Notes under the pieces: generated by a model
Seen by the model: the letters and a program-made list of their open reading frames with translations, nothing else
The model's database searches: none
What the model was told of the DNA's origin: nothing
Source of the DNA: Eriocheir sinensis
Taxonomy: Eukaryota; Arthropoda; Malacostraca; Decapoda; Varunidae
Direction of reading: 5' to 3'
DNA: 64,000 nt
Assembly: GCF_024679095.1 (NCBI RefSeq)
Contig: NC_066509.1
Coordinates: 16,583,589-16,647,588 of the forward strand
Position numbers and translations under genes: made by a program
Part shown: positions 20,813 through 32,740 of the stretch, one piece after another
Layout of the letters: the number at the start of each line of letters is the position of its first letter
Numbering within the stretch: the first letter of the stretch is position 1

Positions 20813-21950
20813 GAAAGGACAAGAGGACAATACAGCATTCGAAAAGGATAAAACAAGAAAGGAAAAAGAGCACGACGCAGCATTGAAAAGGAATAGAAGA
20901 AGAAAGGAAAAGAGCACGACGCAGCATTGAAAAGGGATAGAAGAAGAAAGGAAAAGAGCACGACGCAGCATTGAAAAGGGATAGAAGAAGAAAGGAAAAG
21001 AGCACGACGCAGCATTGAAAAGGGATAGAAGAAGAAAGGAAAAGAACAGCACGCAGCATTGAAAAAGGGATAGAAGAAGAAAGGAAAAGAACAGCACGCA
21101 GCATTGAAAAGGGATAGAAGAAGAAAGGAAAAGAACACCACGCAGCATTGAAAAAGGGATAGAAGAAGAAAGGAAAAGAACAGCACGCAGCATTGAAAAA
21201 GGGATAGAAGAAGAAAGAAAAAGAGCACGACGCAGCATTGAAAAAGGGATAGAAGAAGAAAGGAAAAGAGCACGACGCAGCATTGAAAAGGGATAGAAGA
21301 AGAAAGGAAAAGAACAGCACGCAGCATTGAAAAGGGATAGAAGAAGAAAGGAAAAGAACAGCACGCAGCATTGAAAAGGGATAGAAGAAGAAAGGAAAAG
21401 AGCACGACGCAGCATTGAAAAGGGATAGAAGAAGAAAGGAAAAGAACAGCACGCAGCATTGAAAAGGGATAGAAGGAGAAAGGAAAAGAGCAGCACGCAG
21501 CATTGAAAAAGGGATAGAAGAAGAAGAAAGAAAGCGCACGACGCAGCATTGAAAAGGGATAGATGTAGAAATGAAAAGAGCACGACGCAGCATTGAAAAG
21601 GGATAGAAGGAGAAAGGAAAAGAACAGCACGCAGCATTGAAAAAGGGATAGAAGAAGAAAGGAAAAGAGCAGCACGCAGCATTGAAAAGGGATAGAAGAA
21701 GAAAGGAAAAGAGCAGCTCGCAGCATTGAAAAAGGGATAGAAGAAGAAAGGAAAAGAACACCACGCAGCATTGAAAAGGGATAGAAGAAGAAAGGAAAAG
21801 AGCAGCACGCAGCATTGAAAAGGGATAGAAGAAGAAAGGAAAAGAGCAGCACGCAGCATTGAAAAAGGGATAGAAGAAGAAAGGAAAAGAGCATTGAAAA
21901 AGGATAGAACACGAAAGGAATAGAGCAAGACGCAGCATTGGAAAGGGAAA
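20813..21950. repeat. 44-bp minisatellite, ~25 copies
   Basis: Head-to-tail units of about 44 bp carrying the marker CGCAGCATTGAAAAGGGATAG and a purine spacer AGAAGAAAGGAAAAG. I counted about 25 occurrences of the CAGCATTG marker between 20877 and 21940. Variants at the GAGCACGAC, GAACAGCAC, GAACACCAC and GAGCAGCAC position are intermixed, and A-run length varies between copies. Units at both ends are degenerate or shortened. All three minus-strand frames are open for 404-436 codons because the unit contains no stop in any phase. No evidence supports translation. Confidence 0.97.
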
Positions 21951-22160
21951 ACTCGGTCAGGTCATCATCCGTTGCTCCGAGGAACACGCCGAGATGAGTC
22001 ACCACCGCCAGCAGTCCCGTCACCACGACACGAGTCCCGCCGCAGCCCAACAGCCGGCCCTTCAATATTTATGGGAACCTCACGCGCTCTCGACAGGCAG
22101 CCAGAAAAAAAACGAATAGAGAGAAAGGAGAGATCTACGTGTGGGTGACAGGGTGGCTGG
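21951..22160. other. GC-richer unique segment next to the minisatellite
   Basis: About 200 bp of non-repetitive, CpG-containing sequence. On the minus strand a frame reads a hydrophobic stretch (VVVTGLLAVVTHLGVFLGA) before entering the minisatellite. It lacks an ATG and a clear splice acceptor, so I do not call a gene. Confidence 0.35.
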
Positions 22161-22193
<33 letters not shown>

Positions 22194-22299
22194 ACACTCA
22201 TACAATCATACATACTTACACATTCACACACATACACATACAATCAAATTCACAAACAAACAATTACACAAACACAAAGACAAAAAAAATCATACATAC

Positions 22300-22359
<60 letters not shown>
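22161..22359. repeat. (CA)n arrays separated by degenerate CA/CATA sequence
   Basis: CA runs at 22161-22188 and 22302-22359, with diverged CATACA and CACAAA units between. Confidence 0.95.
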
Positions 22360-22361
<2 letters not shown>

Positions 22362-22741
22362 CTTGACCTCCACAGCTGCACAATGACAATCGATACCTTG
22401 GAATCTCCTCTTCGCGGCCTAACAATTGCCTCTGTTTCGGCGACCCCACCATCGGCCTCACCATCACAGCACCCCCCCCCACCCCCACCCCACACACACA
22501 CCAATGCTCGCACCCTCCACCGCACGAGGCACAAGACCGCCAAGGCTTTTCACGCCCTCACCGGGAGAGTCTTCAACACACTCTCGCTGGTCGCAACTTC
22601 CCACCGGCCCATTGACGCCTCCGCCCTGCCCACACACTATTGAAGGACAGATGACCCTCCAACCTGTCGTGAGGCCCTCCAGAGCACCTGACAAATGCCA
22701 CTTAGATACCTGCCGAGGGAGTTTGTGAACACCTGACAGAA
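22360..22741. other. C-rich unique sequence
   Basis: C-rich, with a (C/A)-rich run near 22467-22500. An 86-codon frame at 22383 is proline/threonine-rich with no recognised domain. Confidence 0.4.
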
Positions 22742-23290
22742 TTCCCCACTCATCTGACTTACTTTCTTACCTGGCCAATATATTACCTGGGCAGATACCT
22801 TTCCTACCTGTTCATATACCCCTCATGAACACACGACCAGGACCCATACTCTTGAACATTTCGGGGCCTACACATTTACATTTGATAAGGCTTTCGTAGA
22901 GGTTGTGGGAACTTCCTTGAGTAGTTATGCAAGTCTACTGATAGTTCGATAAGGCTTCCGCTGCACCGTGAATGTGAAAAAACACTCAGGAGAATCCGAC
23001 TAATTTTCTTTGTGGCCTTGGGAAGTATTTGTTGTGAGAACCGAGAGCGTCTGAAAGTACGGACTCCGATACTCCCCTTGATTGGCCAGATACCTTTCCT
23101 ATCCGGTCAGGCACCCCTCCTGCATACCTGAACTTATAACCCTCTTAACTTAACTCGTGAACACCTAGCTAGATGCCCCTCTTAGTTAACGGTATACCTT
23201 TCCTACCTTTGCTACCTCGCTTGAACGCCTAACCAAGCACCCCTCGCATATACCTGGCCAAATTTCGCACGGGTATCTCATGTGAGCCGT
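22742..23290. repeat. Degenerate tandem repeat interrupted by a dispersed repeat
   Basis: Units like GGCCAGATACCTTTCCTACC and ATACCCCTC recur at about 22770-22830, 23082-23135, 23175-23215 and 23230-23260. The ~220-bp dispersed repeat copy 2 lies within it. Confidence 0.55.
22842..23065 (+). repeat. ~220-bp dispersed repeat, copy 2
   Basis: It starts ACCCATACTCTTGAACATTTCGG and ends AGCGTCTGAAAGTACGGACT. The ends are inverted relatives of each other (CCCATACTCTTGAAC against CCGTACTTTCAGAC). It is more diverged than copies 1 and 4. Confidence 0.75.
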
Positions 23291-23389
23291 TCTTCAATTA
23301 CCTATGGAGAGCTTGCCTGTGATTCATCCCTGCGCCTCAGGTTTGTTTAGCATTGGATGTTGTGTGAAGCCGAAACCCAATCCTCGTTT

Positions 23390-23520
23390 ACCCCTCGTGC
23401 CGTTCCTCCCTCCAGCCCCCTGCCTCTCCCCCTCTCCATTTCCTTCCCTCTCCTCCTCCTTCTCCCCCTTCCTTCCCTTCCGCTCCTCCCCCTTCTCCCC
23501 GCCCTTCTCCTAGTCCCCCA
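23390..23520. repeat. Short polypyrimidine tract
   Basis: CTCC/CTTCC-rich sequence next to the large purine tract that begins at about 23560. Confidence 0.7.
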
Positions 23521-23559
23521 CGACGAGAAGTGGCCGAAGTGAAGGAGAAAGGCGGCCAT

Positions 23560-24445
23560 GGAAGCAAGTTAACGTAAAAAGGATTTATCGCAAAGCAAAT
23601 AAAGGCATCGCACCAAAGTGGAAGTGCTGGAACGAGGAAAAGCGCGAGGGTGCAACGCGTAGAAAGAAAAGCTGGAAAATAGGTGGAGCCTCCCGGAAGG
23701 AAAAGGAAAATAAAAGTAATGAAGGTAAAAGAGAATGAAAGCTAAGGGAAAGGGCGGAGCTTGTCGAAAGAAAGAAAATAACAATAAATGAAACGTAATG
23801 AAAGAAGCGAAACATGGCGAAAGGAAAAACATAAAGGAAAAGGAAAGAAGACAAGAATACATGAAAGGAATTGGCATAGAGTGATAACGAAGAAGAAAAG
23901 AAAGGGAATTAAAGGAGAAAAGAAGGAAAAGAAATGGACTGAGTGACGTCAAAAGACAGGAATAAAAAAGGGGAAAGAAAAGAGAAAGGAAGGAGAGGAA
24001 GGGATTGCAGTTAGGTTTGATAAAGAAGAAGAAAAAAGAGAAAAGAAGGAAAGAAAGGGAATGGAGAGTTATGTAAGAGAGAAAGAAAAGAGCAAGGAAT
24101 GAGACGAAGGGAGTGCAGTGTGTCGTGAGAAAGAAAAGAAGGGAGTTAAAGGAGAACGCAGGAAAATTTAGGATTGGAGAATAACGTGAGGAAGATAGGA
24201 AGAAAAGAAAGGAAAGAAAAGAGCAACGAAGTAAGGGAGTGTAGAGTGGCGTGGGAAAAAAAGAAAATAAAGAAAAAGAAGGAAAAAGAAAAGAAGGAAA
24301 ACAAAAAGGAAAGAAAAAGCAAGGAAGAAAGAATAGAAAGAAGCGAAATATTTTGTGATCTTCCCGCCCAGGCAAAAGAAACACTTGACTCCTGACGTTG
24401 GTAGAGGAAGACGGTTGGCGGGAAGACCAGAGAGGCGGGGCGGTA
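23560..24445. repeat. Polypurine tract, GAAAGGAAAAG units
   Basis: Almost 900 bp of A/G-rich plus strand with irregular ~55-70-bp recurrences of GAAAGAAAAGAG and GGAGTG. Minus-strand Phe/Ser/Leu frames are compositional. Confidence 0.8.
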
Positions 24446-24448
24446 ATG

Positions 24449-24476
24449 GTGTGTGTGTGTGTGTGTGTGTGTGTGT
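24449..24476. repeat. (GT)n microsatellite
   Basis: A pure GT run of about 28 bp. Confidence 0.97.
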
Positions 24477-24539
24477 CGAGTCCAAGGAAAAATATGAAGG
24501 AAAGGTGAAGGTGAAGGTAGATGAAGGAAAAGAAGATTA

Positions 24540-25837
24540 ATTGATTGAGTGATTGATTGTCATTGAATATCCACAGAAACGATCACATGGCGCTGCATCG
24601 CAAGTTAGTGACCAAAATCCATAAAACGTAAAACTTCTCTGTACTGTAAAACAAAAACATCAATTGAAAACGAATCAAATTAAAAAAAGCTGATAGAATA
24701 CGGAAGGCAACGAATAACAACTATATCTAACACACAACGAAGATAAAACAGAAGTACAAGCATGAACAACGCGGCGAGAAGGACCTAAATGCATGACTGC
24801 GAGAAAGGCGCGGCGTATTCGCATTATCATTTAGACGAACCGCGAAGAGGAGGATGCAGAGGAGGCGAGAGAGAATGAATGGGCTGCCGGGGGAAAGCTG
24901 TGGTAACGAAGCCGTGAAAGAGATGATCTAGTGGGAACATTCTTTAAACTCAAGGCCGCGGCGCTGTTAGGCTTAGCTGATGGCCGGTCTATTGAAAGGA
25001 AAACAAAAAAATAGAGGAGGAAGGGAAGAAGGGGGAGACAGGGAGGATGATTGGTGCGCAGGAGGCCGATAAAGATGATAGAAAAGGCGGTCACTCCACT
25101 GCCCTACAAAACGGTGGCGATGATTTACGCCGACGAAGATGAGTGTTTCTACAGGATTAGTCTCTTAGGGGTCCTGAGGGGGGGGGGGTGGACGATGGGG
25201 TGGGGGTCAGAGGGCCAACGCATCAATGGCTGGAGGAAGGACGGGGAGTGAAGGAAATGGAGAGGGATGAATGAGAAGGATAACGGGGGAAATGGGTGGA
25301 AAGAGTGTAGGTTTAGGTGGGAGGGAGGGAGGGATGAGGGAAGAGAAAAGAGCGGGATGGAGCTTGAATGAATGATAAAAAAGGGGCGAAGGAATACATG
25401 TAGCAATGGATGAAGGTACTCCTGGACAGGTTTAAGGGATCGTCGTAGGGGAGGCGAAAGGAAAGTGTGGAAGAGGTAAAGTGAAGCGGTGAGGCAAATG
25501 GAAGGATGTAATGTGGAAAAAAAAAGTGGCAGGTATGAATGAATATATAAAAGGCAGCTTAGAATTAACCAAATGCATGTCTTTTAAAACTGAAGTTATC
25601 TGAATCATTAAGCCCATTGCTCTGAGTTGTACTGTGTTCCTCAGCCACAAGAACCTTATTAGCATCTCTTATTGACGCCCTTCATCTTCATATAAACTTT
25701 GGTCAAGTCTCCGCGCACCCTTCGTGTTTCCAGACTACAAAGTTAAACATCTGAACCTATTTTTGTTTAGCAAGTTCCTCACCCCATCGGCACACATTCT
25801 AATCATGCTAATGGCCTTCTTATAAAATGTGCACCAA
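24540..25837. other. Non-coding sequence, partly purine-rich
   Basis: Unique sequence at 24540-25160, then a G/A-rich stretch with GGGATGAATGAGAAGG-type imperfect repeats to about 25520, then unique AT-richer sequence. No gene was recognised. Confidence 0.4.
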
Positions 25838-26030
25838 GGGTCATATTCTCAAACATTTCGGCGCCCAAACTCACATATTCGACAAGGGTTTCGTAGGGGT
25901 TTTGACCATATCCACGGGTAGTTTTATGACTCTCGTGGTAGTTTGACACTTATACAACATGAACCTAAGAAAAAAAATATTAAAACCCGACCGATCTCCT
26001 CTTTGGTCTTTATAAATTATGTGAGAGGAG
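25838..26030 (+). repeat. ~220-bp dispersed repeat, copy 3
   Basis: It starts GGGTCATATTCTCAAACATTTCGG, shares TAGTTTTATGAC, ACATGAACCTAA and GATCTCCTCTTTGG with copy 1, and loses similarity at its 3' end. Confidence 0.75.
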
Positions 26031-26239
26031 AATACCAAACCAAGGCCAAGGGCAGGAAAGGGTGTAGGAGTGAACGACGCAGAGGCTCGGGGCGTGATGG
26101 CGTGGCGGGGCACCATAACACCGGAGCACCGTAATGGGATAGCGCGGCGCCGGGGATGACTGGCGGGAGGACACACGGATACATGGGATGAATTAACGTT
26201 GCCACCACCCACTTGTCCTTCCCATTGTTGTTGCTCGAG

Positions 26240-26840
26240 AGAATACAGTGCTTCTCAACCCCCCCCCCGACCCCCGTCCACACACCCCGCCGCATCCATT
26301 CACCCCCTACATCATCTGCATCTTTCCAGTTTCACACCTACCCCGTCTTGTCCATTCACCCTCACGTCCATTCACCCCCTACATCATCTGCATCTTTCCA
26401 GTTTCACACCTACCCCGTCTTGTCCATTCACCCTACACCCCAACCCGCCCCGTTCACTCACCTTCACCCCAACCCGCCCCGTCCATTCACCCCCAACACC
26501 ACCCCGCATCATCCATTCACCCCTACCCACCCCTCCTTATCTCCGTCCATTCACCCCTCACCCCTCGGCATCCCTTAACCCCCAAACCCACACTGCCCTT
26601 TCCACTCACACCCTCCACCCCAAGTCGGCCCACCCTACTACACCACCCGTGCCCCGCCTCTCCCTGCCTCGCCCGTACCCATATCTTCCTTTTTCGTCCT
26701 TCCTCGTCCCTTCCGTCCCTTTTCACAGCCTCGCGCCGTCCATCCCTGTCCACCCGATTCAGCACCAATCCCCCACTCCCCCTCAAAGCCGAACACCTCG
26801 CCCCGCCACTTCACCCCCCCCCCCCCTCTTTCTCTCTCTC
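26240..26840. repeat. C-rich tract with a 66-72-bp tandem duplication
   Basis: CCATTCACCCC units throughout. A near-exact duplication (ATTCACCCCCTACATCATCTG to GTCCATTCACCCT) occupies about 26298-26363 and 26369-26434. Pro/His/Ser-rich frames up to 294 codons are artefacts. Confidence 0.8.
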
Positions 26841-26919
26841 TCTCGAGCCTCAGCTGCCGACCAGACGCTTTTCCGCAGCGGCGCCGCTATCCTTCAGCAC
26901 GAGAGGCTCTCCGCTTAAT

Positions 26920-27120
26920 TACCTGAAGGAGCCCAAAGAGGAGAAGGCGGAGGATGAGAAGGAAGGGAGGGGGGAGGAGAGAAGGAGAAGGAGGGTGAAG
27001 AGAGGAGAAGGAAAAGAGTGGGGAGAGGAGGAGGAGGAGAAGAAGAAGAAGAAGAAGAAGAAGAAGAAGAAGAAGAAGAAGAAGAAACAGAAGAAGAAAA
27101 AGGAGAAAAGAAAAAGAATT
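26920..27120. repeat. Purine tract with (GAA)n core
   Basis: GGAGAAGG-rich sequence leading into a (GAA)n run at about 27038-27086. Confidence 0.9.
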
Positions 27121-27563
27121 AATAGGTTATAGAAGCTACAAACGAAGAAAAGGGAAGAGTAAGAATAAGAAGGAAAGCAAGTAGTGGAATAGGAGGTATA
27201 ACTAGAGAAGGAGACATTGAAAATCCATATTAATACAATTCATTCAACCCCTCGTGTGGAAGAAAAACTAACCTCTCCTTTGGACCCTCCTCATCCCCTT
27301 GCTCTCTTCTCCTTTCTCTTTGAGGGCCTAGAGGCGTCTCGTAGCCTGTTAATATCCTCCGGAGGGGCTTATGAAGTACCTAAGGAGGGAGACGAACAGG
27401 TGTTGAGGGGAAATGGGAGGACGAGGGGAAGTTTAGTGGCAGGTGTAAATGTGATTAATGTGAAAATACTAAAGTTATGAAACACTGGGAGTACTTGGAG
27501 GTGCAGAAGCGAACTAATTGAGGATGATTGGAATACAGGAAGGGGAAGGGACAGGTGCATAAG
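27121..27563. other. Unique non-coding sequence
   Basis: Mixed composition with no recognised gene or repeat. Confidence 0.35.
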
Positions 27564-27900
27564 GGGTGGACGATTGAGTTGAGTTGCGAAGGGCGAGGCG
27601 TCACGATGTTATGAGAAGTGGAAAGGAAGCTGAGAAGATAAGTAGAGCACAGAGTAGAAATGTTTGAATGTTAAGCACGTTTTAGTGTTATTGTGGTGGA
27701 GTGGAAGACTGAGTTAAGGTGCGAAGGACGAGAGGAGTGGCGCTAGGTGGAGGCGTCACTGAGTTTTGAGAAGTGGAAAGGAAGATGAGACGATATAAAG
27801 AATGCTGCGTATAGATGTTTGAATGGCAAGTTAGTATGTCCTCATTGTTATGATGGAGTGGAAGAGTGAGTCAAGTTGCAAAGGACTAGAGAGCATATCT
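27564..27900. repeat. Diverged tandem repeat, ~155-bp unit
   Basis: Blocks such as GAGAAGTGGAAAGGAAG (27613 and 27768) and GGTGGAGTGGAAGACTGAGT/GATGGAGTGGAAGAGTGAGT recur, giving about 2.3 units. Confidence 0.75.
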
Positions 27901-28244
27901 GAAGATTGTGATGATTCTATCTTGCGTGGAAATATCAGTGTAGAATATTAGTTTTAGGATGTTGATTAGTCCGTCTTAGGGTTATCATAATCTTGTCTCT
28001 CTTGAACGATGATGAGGTGTCCGAGGAGAAGGGGAAGGCTCATCAGGATGCAGAAGAGCTCATTAGGGGCGCGAGGTGCTTCCTAATGACTCCGTATATT
28101 AATGAACTCAAAAAGAAGGGGCATAACGAGCCATAGAGCGGAAGGACGGAGGAAAAAAGGACGCCGTGGTGCTGATTTATTATTGAAAAGTGTTTAGCGA
28201 CGGAACGGGCGGTCTCCACACACCCTTGCCTTTGTTATGCTTCC
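27901..28244. other. Unique non-coding sequence
   Basis: No gene or clear repeat was seen. Confidence 0.35.
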
Positions 28245-28640
28245 CTCAGCTTAGGTGCCAGGCAAGAGTAGTGTGTTGGAGCTGCGTCTTGGGGTAATGA
28301 CTCTCCTACTCACACCTATTCATCTGTTACCTCGATTCCGTTAGCTTAGGTGCCGGGCATGGGCTGTGTTGTGGCTGCATCTTGGGGTAATGACTCTCCT
28401 ACTCACACCTCTGCATCTGCTACCTCGATTCCGTTAGCTTAGGTGCCGGGCATGAGCTGTGTTGTGGCTGCATCTTGGGGTAATGACTCTCCTACTCACA
28501 CCTCTGCATCTGTTACCTCGATTCCGTTAGCTTAGATACCGGGCATGAGCTGTGTTGTGGCTGCGTCTTGGGGAAATGACTCTCCTACTCATACCTTTGC
28601 GTTTCTTATCTAGATGTCCTTAGATTAGGTGCGAGGCAGG
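28245..28640. repeat. 93-bp tandem repeat, ~4 copies
   Basis: TAATGACTCTCCTACTCA recurs at 28295, 28388, 28481 and (as AAATGACTC) 28574, an exact 93-bp spacing. Each unit has CGATTCCGTTAGCTTAGGTGCC and GGGCATGAGCTGTGTTG. The middle two copies are almost identical; the outer ones are diverged. Although 93 is a multiple of three, no open frame runs through the array. Confidence 0.95.
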
Positions 28641-28806
28641 AGTCGTGTGTTGTGTGAGAAAAGGCTTTTCTATACCTCTGTCACAGACCTCGATTTATTG
28701 CGAGAGTTGTCTCGCCATTATGTAAACAGGACGAAGCTTACTAGCACCGGCCACCCATGAGTGTTTATCAGCTTAACAGTACTATTCTTTAGGTGTTAGT
28801 ACCGTT

Positions 28807-29098
28807 TAGATGGCCCTGTAAACCTCTAACTGAACTCACAGAAAAAAGCTCCGACAAATTCTATGCAAATCTAATAAGGGCTAACCAATCTAATCCAAAA
28901 TCGTCTAACATAAGATAGTATCCCCGACAAGCATTATATAAAAGGATAAATAGCCGACCCTGTAAATCTGTAAACTGAAATCGTAGAAAAAAAGCTCCGA
29001 TGTCGACCTGCGGAGAACAAATAAGAGCTGACAATTATAATCCCTAGTCCTCTAAAATAAGATAATATCCCTGACTGAATATATGTAAGGAAGGATAA
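28807..29098. repeat. Diverged tandem duplication, ~146-bp unit
   Basis: Copy 1 at about 28807-28950 and copy 2 at 28951-29098 share GACCCTGTAAA/GGCCCTGTAAA, AGAAAAAAGCTCCGA, AATAAGATAATATCCCTGAC/ATAAGATAGTATCCCCGAC and a final AAGGATAA. Confidence 0.8.
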
Positions 29099-30360
29099 TG
29101 ATTTTAAAATATTATAAACGGACGTAAGAAAAGAAAAACACTCCTGAAACTGTAAATACATCGATAGGGAATTAAATCTAGTGAATGTATGTAGGAGAAA
29201 TGGACTTCAGAAACTAGGAATATATATTGTTTGAGTAGTCGCTATGAATCCCGGGAAAAAGGTTGGAGAAAAGACACGAAGCCGAGACGGAGGCACAAAG
29301 GAATGCTGCATGCGATATCGAGGAAGGTGTGCCTCGAGGGGAGCGACGCCGGGTTGAAAGACACGAGACAAGGGAAAGAAAAATTGGAGGATTGTGTAGG
29401 AGGGAGAAATAAAAATATATGTAAAAGAGAAAAAAGTACGTTTGACAAAATAATAATAAAGAGCGAATTAGTACGATTTGATATAGGAAAAGTAACATTT
29501 ACAGATCTTTCATTAATTAACCTTGGAGCTGAATTATCAAATGAAACTTCAAAAATAAGGAAACAAAGGAGCAGTTTCACAAGCTGGTACGGGACCAGAA
29601 ACAGAAGAACGAAGAAAAATTTTAGGCAACAGAACATTAATATGATTTGAAGCACGAAAGTTTGTATGTAAGAATTGTCAACGTTGGCGATGATTTTTGT
29701 AAAGTAAATTAGAAGGAAGGAGAAAATAGACCGTAATAGTTTCAAAACATAAGGCCATGAGAAAAAAGGCCAGTAGACAAATTACTAAGTATGAGTGAAC
29801 TGATATAAGTTGAAGTATGGTAGTTGACACGAAGAAATTTTCAACTTGACGGATGATTCATAAAAGAAGAAAAAGGAAAAAAAGGAAAATTCAAAAGTAA
29901 TTTAAAAAGATGTGGCGAGGAGAAGTAAATTAGAAGGAAAAATCGAAAGTAGGTTAAAAAAATGGGGGGAGCAACAAAGAGTGCTAGAAACCGAAGTAAA
30001 ATAGGAATAAATAAAAATGGTATGAAAAAATACGAGTAGAAAATTAATGTAAAAGTACCTGGCATTGCAATTACTACTTATACGAAAAAACTTTAAAAAA
30101 ACACAACAAAGATAAAAAAAAAAGCTTCGAAACAATAAATAACAATGAAACATGACTTATAAATCTCAGGACTATGAAAAATAGATTAAAAAAGGAAAAC
30201 GGTGTTGAAAGAAAAAAACTACTCGGTAAAAATATCGATATAAGCGTTCAACCTTTTAATTAAATAGGGCGAACGACTGAATGATGGCAACGGATGAAAA
30301 AAAAAGGGCAGCGGGGAGGAGGGGAGGGGCAGCAAAATAGAACCTTGAATGATATTGATG
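29099..30360. other. A-rich non-coding region
   Basis: About 1.2 kb of A-rich plus strand with scattered GAAGAAAA and AAATTAGAAGGA recurrences. A 139-codon plus-strand frame at 29231-29650 is Lys/Arg/Asn-rich without a recognised domain. I considered a mitochondrial insertion but could not support it. Confidence 0.4.
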
Positions 30361-30408
30361 GATGGATGGAAGGTTAAGAGAAAAAAAAATAAAGGACGCT
30401 AAGAAGAG

Positions 30409-30412
30409 GTGT

Positions 30413-30480
<68 letters not shown>
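30409..30480. repeat. (GT)n microsatellite, ~72 bp
   Basis: A GT array with one TT interruption near the start. Confidence 0.98.
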
Positions 30481-30483
<3 letters not shown>

Positions 30484-31390
30484 GACAAAGATGAATGGGT
30501 TCTCTTCTTCTCTCTCTCTTTATCAATCTATCTCTTTCTCAATTTCTATTTGCCTCCCTACCCAAGTATCTATCAATATATGTATTTTCCTTTCTTCCTA
30601 GCTACTTTCTTTCTTTTTCTTCCTTTCCTCCTTTTTTTCTTTCTTTTGCTTTTTCATTTTCTTTCCTTCTCTCTCCACTTTGTTACTTTCATCAGCGCGG
30701 AAACGTGATGAAGAGAAATAAAGTGAATGAAACAGCCGGGAGGAAAGAAGACGCGAAGAAAGGGAGTGAGGGGGAGGAAGAACAGAGAGGGGTGGGTGGG
30801 GAGGCAGGTGTCAGGAAGATGGACTGTGGTCATCTTCATTTCTCATTTTGTTCTATGATTATACTCTTCTTTTTCATTCTCTCATCCTCATTCCACTCAT
30901 TTTTTCAGGGTTGTCTTCCCTTCCTCTTTCTCTTTCTCGCCCCTTCATTTTCCTCTCAATCCCCTTTTATTCGTGTCTCGTTCGTCTGTACCTTCGTCGT
31001 CTTCGCCTTCCTCATCTCCTCCTCCTCCTCCTTTTCCTCTTCCTCCTCATCTCGGGTATGTTAATGCTTCGTATAATTATTACAATTAGGCAGCAGTATT
31101 ACTGCACTCTGAAACGGTTACTATCATCGTCTGAGTCCCAGGAGGAGGAGGAGGAGGAGGAGGAGGAAATGTAAAGGAAGAAATAAAACAAGGGAGAGGG
31201 GGAGGAGAAGGTGGAGGAGGAAGAAATAATAAAGAAATAGAAGAAGAAAAAGGAGGAGGAGAACGTGGAAGAGCTCAGCATACAAAATCAACATCTAAAA
31301 CTCCATGAGAAAAAGAAAAATCAAAGCATGAGAAAATAAAAGGAGAGAGAACGGAAGAAAATGAAAGCGGAAGCAAGAGTCAAAAATAGC
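30481..31390. other. Pyrimidine-rich then purine-rich sequence
   Basis: C/T-rich to about 31050 apart from a purine island at 30710-30830; then (GGA)n at about 31140-31170 and A/G-rich sequence to 31390. No gene was recognised. Confidence 0.5.
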
Positions 31391-31540
31391 TGTGGGTGAA
31401 TGGAGAGCTATTCCTGGCTTGCCGTGGGAGGAGCTTCTGGGGCTGTGGAGTGCATTGTTGGGGGGCGAGGAAGGAACCAGCGCTGAGTCCGGGGTTGGCG
31501 ACGAGAAAGTTTGCCGCGCACTTCTCCTCCTCTTCTGGCA
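31391..31540. other. Small GC-rich unique island
   Basis: About 150 bp of mixed sequence with an open plus-strand frame (Trp/Gly/Leu-rich). No splice signals or homologue recognised; left uncalled. Confidence 0.3.
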
Positions 31541-32740
31541 TCCCTCTCACGACCCGCCGGCCTTCCCACGCACTTCACTTCCTTCCTTCCATCCGTCTCT
31601 CCTGGAATTCCTCTTTCTTAATCTTTCCTCTCCTTCCTTCTCTTTCCCTCCCCCTCTCTTCCACTGTTCTCCCCATCGTTCTTTCCCTTTATTAGTCTTT
31701 TTTTCATCTCCTTGTTTTACATCATTTAATTCCTCTTTCTTAATCTTTCCTCTCCTTCCTTCTCTTCCCTCCTCCTCTCTTCCACTGTTCTCCCCATCGT
31801 TCTTTCCCTTTATCATTTTTTCTTCGTCTCCCTTTTCTACACCACTTAATTCCTCTTTTTCCATCATTCCTCTCCCTCTCTTTCACTTTTCTTTATTCTA
31901 ACCATTCTTTTACCTTCCTTTCTCATTTTTCTTCACTTTCCTTCCTTCCCTCTTTTAATTTCTTTCTCCATGTTTTCCTTCTCCTTTATTTGCTTTTCCT
32001 CCCCTCCACAGCTTTCTCTCTTCCCATCTTTCTTTCACATCTCCCTTTCTCAGTTATTTCTCAACTCTCCTTCCTTCCCTCTCCCCTGTAACTCTTCTTT
32101 CTTCATTTTTTCTTCTTCCTCCTCTTTTCCTTTCCCTTTCTTTCACTGTTTCTCCCTTGCCGTCTTTCTTTTACCTCCCCATTAATATTTTTTCTTTAAT
32201 ATCCTTCTTTCCCTTTTTCCATCAGTTCTTCTTTCTCTTCCCTTCCCTCTTTCCTTCTTACTTCTCCACTGATCTTCCTTTATGTCTTTCCTTCACTTAC
32301 CCGCTTCTTAGTCTAGGCCCTTACCTTCCCACGCATCCTCCTTCCTTCCCTCCCTCCTTTCTCCATTTTCCCTCCGCCTGCCTCTCAGTTTTTTCCCTTC
32401 CGTCTTTTTTTTTCACATCTCCCTTAATCAGATCCTCTTCACCTGGCTTCATACTTCCTCCCTCCCTTCCTCTCCTCATCTAGCTCCTCTTCTTTCACCT
32501 TCCATCTCACCTTGCGCAGTTCCCTCTTTTCACCTTCACTTTCGTTTCCACTCACGATTATTTTTAATTTTCCTCCTCCAGAAATCTCCCTCCTCCTCCC
32601 TCTCCCGTCTTCCGTTCTCAAGTCCGCCTCACATTCCACTCCATCCACCTCCCACATGCTCTGCTCAGCTTTCTCCCCTCACCTGCTTTCCCTCCCTCTC
32701 CCTCCTGCAATCCCTCTGCCTTCCTGTCGTGGTTTTACCC
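31541..32740. repeat. Polypyrimidine tract with ~121-bp tandem repeat
   Basis: About 1.2 kb of C/T-rich sequence. TTCCTCTTTCTTAATCTTTCC recurs at 31608 and 31730 and a diverged copy starts near 31850, a spacing of about 121 bp. Each unit holds CCACTGTTCTCCCCATCGTT. The rest is degenerate CCTTCC-type sequence. Confidence 0.85.

Noticed and set aside
20813..21950. A CRISPR-like array
   Set aside because: The units are directly adjacent with no unique spacers, and the context is eukaryotic.
20618..22065. Three overlapping minus-strand open frames of 404-436 codons
   Set aside because: All are translations of one 44-bp minisatellite that lacks stop codons. They give the same cyclic peptide in three frames, with no start or splice evidence.
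22000..22065. A minus-strand secreted-protein exon leading into the minisatellite
   Set aside because: There is a hydrophobic stretch but no ATG and no plausible acceptor; the frame then runs into the 44-bp repeat.
26199..27132. Proline/histidine-rich frames of 239 and 294 codons
   Set aside because: They follow CCATTCACCCC repeats and a (GAA)n run; no domain, signal or splice structure was seen.
29231..29745. A nuclear copy of mitochondrial DNA
   Set aside because: The AT-rich sequence looked mitochondrion-like at first, but no mitochondrial gene motif could be identified in any frame.
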